Below are positions 60,390 through 64,000 of a stretch of 64,000 bases of DNA, one piece after another (the stretch's first letter is position 1; every line of letters starts with the position of its first letter). Position numbers and translations under genes: made by a program. The DNA lies in NCBI GenBank assembly GCA_020850415.1, contig JADZER010000038.1, positions 62,001-126,000 on the forward strand, given 5' to 3'. The notes under the pieces were generated by a model, which did not search any database, was not told where the DNA came from, and saw only the letters and a list, made by a program, of their open reading frames with translations. Source of the DNA: Phycisphaerales bacterium (GTDB taxonomy: Bacteria > Planctomycetota > Phycisphaerae > Phycisphaerales > UBA1924).

Positions 60390-60415
60390 AAACGGCCCCG
60401 ATAAAAGGGCCGTTT
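60390..60415. terminator. Island-borne terminator serving tRNA-Asp
   Basis: 9-bp stem AAACGGCCC/GGGCCGTTT, 8-nt loop. On the minus strand it follows the tRNA-Asp 3' end and is trailed by TCATTT; on the plus strand it closes the island operon. It replaces the original terminator left at 48231-48263. Confidence 0.6.
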
Positions 60416-60416
60416 C

Positions 60417-60493
<77 letters not shown>

Positions 60494-60534
60494 GGTGCTC
60501 TTGTCGCCCGTCGTTTCTCAACGGCGGCGAGGGA

Positions 60535-60562
60535 AAAATACGCTGCAACTCCCGCGTGTCAA
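60535..60562 (-). promoter_or_regulatory. tRNA-Asp promoter
   Basis: On the minus strand: TTGACA (60557-60562), 16-nt spacer, TATTTT (60535-60540), about 42 nt before the tRNA 5' end. Confidence 0.7.
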
Positions 60563-60645
60563 GGCCCGGCATGGCCGATTCTCGACCGGCACACCCCCGG
60601 GTGCACGCCCCGCGCGGCCCCGAACCGGCCCGGGAGGCCCGGCGA

Positions 60646-60846
60646 CTACTGCTTCAGCGCGATCCGGTCGGGCTCCTGAAGCCCGATAGCGCTGCCGTCC
60701 TTGCCGACCTTCGCGCCCTGCATGTACACCATCGCGCACGCCGCCAGCAGCGCCACCACCGCCAGCGCCATCAGCCCCGTGTACACATCAGGCGTCGCGC
60801 CCCGGCGCATCCGGCCGCCCGGCATCTGCATCCCAAACTGGCTCAT
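60646..60846 (-). CDS. Small single-pass membrane protein
   Basis: 66 residues: Met/Gly-rich start (MSQFGMQMPGGRMRR), one transmembrane helix (TGLMALAVVALLAACAMVYM), short polar tail. No family recognised. It is 25 nt after the coiled-coil gene on the same strand and probably co-expressed. Confidence 0.6.
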   Translation of the reverse strand: MSQFGMQMPGGRMRRGATPDVYTGLMALAVVALLAACAMVYMQGAKVGKDGSAIGLQEPDRIALKQ

Positions 60847-60871
60847 GATCCAGCCTCCGCTCTTCCGCCGG

Positions 60872-61726
60872 TTACCGGCCGAATCGACTCACCACAAGGT
60901 CCCCGGGCTGCACGCTCTGCCCGTCGTTGGTCAGCGACACCCGCGCCACCGACGACTGCAGGTCCGTCCGCACCACCACCAGCGTCGCCACGAAGTCCGT
61001 CCCGCGGCCGACATGCAGCTGCATGTTCTCCGCCACGCGGTCGTTGCTCCCCACATCGACCTCGATCAGCGCCTGCCCGCTCGCCGGGTCGGTCGACACC
61101 TGCGTCACCCGCCCGCGGATCACCGGCCCCGACGCCTCGTACGGCCCGCCGTCCTCGCCGGTCACCCCGCCCATCGCCAGCTCCGCCGCACGCTGCGCGC
61201 TCGCGAGCTGCTCCTGCAGCGCCCGAACGGTCGCGTTCAGCACATCATTCTGGCTCGAAAGGTCGTTGACCCGGTCCTCGTAGTTCAGCGCCATCCGCCG
61301 AAGCTGGAGCTCGCTCTCGCGAAGCGCCGCCAGCTCGCGACGGAAGCTGTCGATCACCTGGGCCTGCGCCTTGGTGGTCTCCAGCGAGTCGCCGATCTGG
61401 TTCTCCACCGAGTCCGCACGGTTCTTCTCCTGCTGCACCGAGGCAGACAGGCCCGAGTTGTCCGTCACCAGCCGGGCGTTCCGCGCCGCCAGGTCCGACA
61501 CCAGGATCTGCAGGTCATGAATCTGCCGGGCGTCGACCGCCGCCTTGTCCGCCGCCGCGGCCGTCGCCGCCTGCTGCGCCGCCTGCGCAGCACCAGCCGC
61601 CTTCTGCGCGTCGTTGTACTTCGACACGATCGCGTCGGCGTTGACGCTGTAGGCCATCGTCAGCGCCGCGAGCACCAGGCTCAGCACCGCCGCGAACACG
61701 ATGAACACCTTGGTCAGGATGTGCAC
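60872..61726 (-). CDS. Membrane-anchored coiled-coil protein with C-terminal beta domain
   Basis: 284 residues from GTG 61726 (GAGGAG upstream; a start at 61765 is possible). One transmembrane segment (VFIVFAAVLSLVLAALTMAY), a long coiled coil (about 45-190) and a C-terminal beta domain (VIRGRVTQVSTDPASGQALIEVDVGSNDRVAENM ... VQPGDLVVSRFG). The layout is reminiscent of MreC-like envelope proteins, but motifs are not convincing. Unknown function in the cell envelope. Confidence 0.65.
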   Translation of the reverse strand: MHILTKVFIVFAAVLSLVLAALTMAYSVNADAIVSKYNDAQKAAGAAQAAQQAATAAAADKAAVDARQIHDLQILVSDLAARNARLVTDNSGLSASVQQEKNRADSVENQIGDSLETTKAQAQVIDSFRRELAALRESELQLRRMALNYEDRVNDLSSQNDVLNATVRALQEQLASAQRAAELAMGGVTGEDGGPYEASGPVIRGRVTQVSTDPASGQALIEVDVGSNDRVAENMQLHVGRGTDFVATLVVVRTDLQSSVARVSLTNDGQSVQPGDLVVSRFGR

Positions 61727-62003
61727 GGTCGTCTCCTCGTCTTTCCGAGTTCGCCGGCCCGCCACGCGGGCGCCGGTGCGGCATGCTCGCCGCCTGCTGC
61801 CCGGCCCGGGCCCGACATCCTGTCGGAACCAACGCCGGGGTCGCCATCATAGGGTGTGTCCGCCGCCCGTGACAGCGGACCCGTGGGCCGCGATTGATAC
61901 CGAACCCGCGACCGCCTGTCAACAACTGAACACCCTCAGGCCACCCTATCCGACATTCTCACCCGGATGGATCCCATCACACACCCCCGGATTCCGACCG
62001 GGG

Positions 62004-63065
62004 TTACCGCGCCCCCGTCGCCCGCAGCAGCGCCGACGCCGTCGCCACCCGGACCCGCTCGGTGGTTGCCCCAGAACCCCCCGACAGCCCCGCCTCCAAC
62101 GCCGCCACCGCCCCCGCCGACCCGACCTGCCCCAGCGCCCACGCCGACTGGATCTGCGCCGGCTCCGGACCCGCCGCCAGCAGCCCGACCGCCTCGTCGA
62201 TCGGCGCCGATGCCCCCATCGACCCCAACGCCCCGACCACCGCCAGACGAACCTCCACCGGCATCGACCGCCCCGACGGGTCCTGCATTGAAGCCAGATT
62301 CCGAAGCTGCCCCTCCGAAGCCCGGTCCTGCAGCCCCCCCAGCACCTGCGCCGCCAGCACCGTCGCGTCCAGCTCCTCGGCCGTCGCCGGGTACAGCGCC
62401 GCCCGGATCGTATGAATCTGCGACTCATCCCCCAGCTTCACCAGCGCCTCGGCGATCTGCACCCCCAGCACCTTCATCTCCGCCCCGTTCGCCCGCGTCA
62501 CCTGCAGCTGCGCCGCCTCGCGCAGCATCGCCGAGGTCCCCTTCTCGCCCAGCTCCCCGAGCAGGTACGCCGCGTGCGCCCGCACCCGCGCCGACGGATC
62601 GCCCGTCACCATCGCCCCGAGCGCCGTCGGGTTCGCCCCGTCGCCGCAACGCCGGAGCGCGAACAGCGCCGCCGCCTTGACGAACGGCGATTCCTCCTTG
62701 GCCAGCGGGCGCACGGCCTCAATGAGCCCGCCCATCCTCGCCTTCCCTACCGCCATCGCCGCCACCGTCCGCACCCCCGCGTTCGGGTCGGCCAGAGCCG
62801 CGGGCAGGACCGTCTCCAGCCGCGCCGGCGCCGCGAGCAACCCCTCGATCGCGTTCGCCCGCACCTGCGGGTCCTCGGACTGCGTCAGCTCCAGCAGCAC
62901 CGCGATCGCCGCCTCTCGGGCCCGGGACCGATCGACCGCGTTCAGCGAGCTCCCGGCCGGCATCTGGGCCGGCCGCGCGGCCCCGCCGCCCCCCGTGCAG
63001 CCGACCGTCAGCCCGACCATCCCCGCCGCCACCAGCACCACCGCCACGCGCACCGCCATACCCAT
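62004..63065 (-). CDS. HEAT-repeat lipoprotein
   Basis: 353 residues. Lipobox MVGLTVGC; then about nine HEAT-like helical repeats (for example SEDPQVRANAIEGLLAAP, DPNAGVRTVAAMAVGKA, DPSARVRAHAAYLLGELG, VEVRLAVVGALGSMG). Likely a protein-binding scaffold at a membrane surface. 34 nt downstream of lnt, whose product would complete its N-acylation. Confidence 0.85.
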   Translation of the reverse strand: MGMAVRVAVVLVAAGMVGLTVGCTGGGGAARPAQMPAGSSLNAVDRSRAREAAIAVLLELTQSEDPQVRANAIEGLLAAPARLETVLPAALADPNAGVRTVAAMAVGKARMGGLIEAVRPLAKEESPFVKAAALFALRRCGDGANPTALGAMVTGDPSARVRAHAAYLLGELGEKGTSAMLREAAQLQVTRANGAEMKVLGVQIAEALVKLGDESQIHTIRAALYPATAEELDATVLAAQVLGGLQDRASEGQLRNLASMQDPSGRSMPVEVRLAVVGALGSMGASAPIDEAVGLLAAGPEPAQIQSAWALGQVGSAGAVAALEAGLSGGSGATTERVRVATASALLRATGAR

Positions 63066-63099
63066 TGATCGTCCTTTCCCGCGCCGAAACCGACGCCGC

Positions 63100-64000
63100 T
63101 CAAACCCCTGCAGGGTCCCCGCCCTCTTCGTCGGTCGGCCGGGCCCCGCGCCTTTGACGCCCGCGCCCCCCGACCGCCACCCCCGCCACGACTATGGCCC
63201 CGAGCCCCGCCAGGTTCGCCCACCCCACGACATCCCCGAGCCCGGCGTACACCGTCTCCCCCGTCGCCAGCGGCGCCTCGCCCCAGAGCACCCCGTCCAC
63301 CCTGCTATCCCCCCCGCCGACCCCCCGCACGAGCACCCGCCCGTCCGGCCCGATCACCGCCGACACCCCCGTGTTCGCCGCCCGCACCACCGAGGTCCCC
63401 AGCTCCACCGCCCGCCACCGAACGATCTGCAGGTGCTGCTCCCTCGCCCCGTCAAAGCCCCCGAACCACCCCTCGTTGGTCAGCTGGATCAGCACATCCG
63501 CCTGCCGCTCGCCGCCCGAGTACGCCAGGCGCCGGCAAGTGCCGGACATGATCCCCTCAAAGCAGATCGGCGTCGCCACCCGCACCAGCCCCGACGCGGT
63601 CTGGACCACATGCGTGACCGGGCGCGAGCCCGCCGTCAGCTCGAACGCCATCCCCTCGGCCCCCACACCGATCCGCAGCATCTGCCGCTCCAGCCAGGGC
63701 CACGCCGAGATGTACGGCATGACCTCGCCGAACGGCGTCAGCTGCATCTTGTCGTACCGCTCGCCCACCACCCGCCCCCCGCTGAGCAGGTACGAGCTGT
63801 TGAACATCCCCTCGTCGTGGTACTCGATCCGCCCGGTCGTCGGGCTGATCGGCAGCGACAGCCCGTCGGTCCCCTCCGAGCCCACGAGGAACGGCGTCCC
63901 GAAGTGCTCCTGCATCGCAAAGAGCGAGTCCGCCGCCACGCTCTGGTACATCCACAGCCGCCCACGCGACTCCAGCGGCCCGGGCACCGCCTGCGCCGGG
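63100..64000 (-). CDS. lnt: Apolipoprotein N-acyltransferase, C-terminal part
   Basis: The frame is open to the right edge, with ~300 residues visible. Nitrilase domain: GTPFLVGSEG, catalytic Lys in YDKMQLTPFGEVMPY, catalytic Cys in VATPICFEG, LTNEGWFG, and RWRAVELGTSVVRAANTGVSAVIGPDG. The final transmembrane helix (LAGLGAIVVAGVAV) matches Lnt. The catalytic Glu and N-terminal membrane domain lie beyond the window. It adds the third acyl chain to lipoproteins in the inner membrane. Confidence 0.9.
   Translation of the reverse strand, partial: PAQAVPGPLESRGRLWMYQSVAADSLFAMQEHFGTPFLVGSEGTDGLSLPISPTTGRIEYHDEGMFNSSYLLSGGRVVGERYDKMQLTPFGEVMPYISAWPWLERQMLRIGVGAEGMAFELTAGSRPVTHVVQTASGLVRVATPICFEGIMSGTCRRLAYSGGERQADVLIQLTNEGWFGGFDGAREQHLQIVRWRAVELGTSVVRAANTGVSAVIGPDGRVLVRGVGGGDSRVDGVLWGEAPLATGETVYAGLGDVVGWANLAGLGAIVVAGVAVGGRGRQRRGARPTDEEGGDPAGV

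Noticed and set aside
48313..60416. A complete prophage
   Set aside because: No portal, capsid, tail, large terminase or lysis gene could be recognised in 12 kb.

Overview
The window comes from a planctomycete, most likely of class Phycisphaerae. I base this on the very high G+C (about 70% by eye), two secreted proteins ending in the GC-type dockerin found in that group, DUF1080 and sugar-isomerase/Gfo-Idh-MocA proteins, and an H-NOX operon feeding HD-GYP regulators. This is inferred from gene content; no rRNA gene is present.

Host left part (1-48230). A secreted fusion of an M14 carboxypeptidase with a DPP-IV-type propeller runs off the left edge. It is followed by a sugar isomerase and a Gfo/Idh/MocA oxidoreductase separated by a DUF433/DUF5615 toxin-antitoxin pair. 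Next come mqnD-purF, rpsD, a membrane-anchored SurA_N-like protein, a MATE exporter, a B12-domain/MeaB fusion, metH, rpmE, tRNA-Asn, tRNA-His beside hisS, and an aromatic amino acid lyase. Six genes at 22422-27838, mostly overlapping, form an NO-sensing relay: receiver protein, H-NOX, histidine kinase, receiver-PAS, receiver with a degenerate HD domain, and receiver-HD-GYP. Further right are a DUF1080 protein; a minus-strand run of 2-oxoacid:ferredoxin oxidoreductase (fused subunits), electron-bifurcating NfnAB, an OPT transporter and a Fur regulator; a BadF-type kinase; two paralogous lipoprotein/GC-dockerin proteins; and a mixed set (thioredoxin-like, GNAT, membrane protein, YceI, class-V aminotransferase, TauE).

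Island (48267-60462). A 12.15-kb integrated element sits in a tRNA-Asp gene between 46-bp direct repeats. It encodes a tyrosine recombinase, an AlpA/excisionase-like regulator, a primase-polymerase/helicase, an endonuclease VII-like HNH protein, a TerS-like protein, phage-like unknowns, and a methyltransferase with a probable restriction endonuclease. It lacks capsid, portal, tail and large terminase genes, so it looks like a phage satellite (PICI-like) or a heavily reduced prophage.

Host right part (60463-64000): intact tRNA-Asp, two small membrane or coiled-coil proteins, a HEAT-repeat lipoprotein and the 3' part of lnt.

The strongest global signal is compositional. The tetranucleotide ACGT is almost absent from the host DNA: I found one copy in about 51.8 kb, where about 140 are expected from base composition. 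The island carries about 54 copies in 12 kb. Host genes write Asp-Val as GAT-GTN although GAC is otherwise preferred. This marks a chromosome-wide mutational or selective pressure and shows that the island is a recent arrival.
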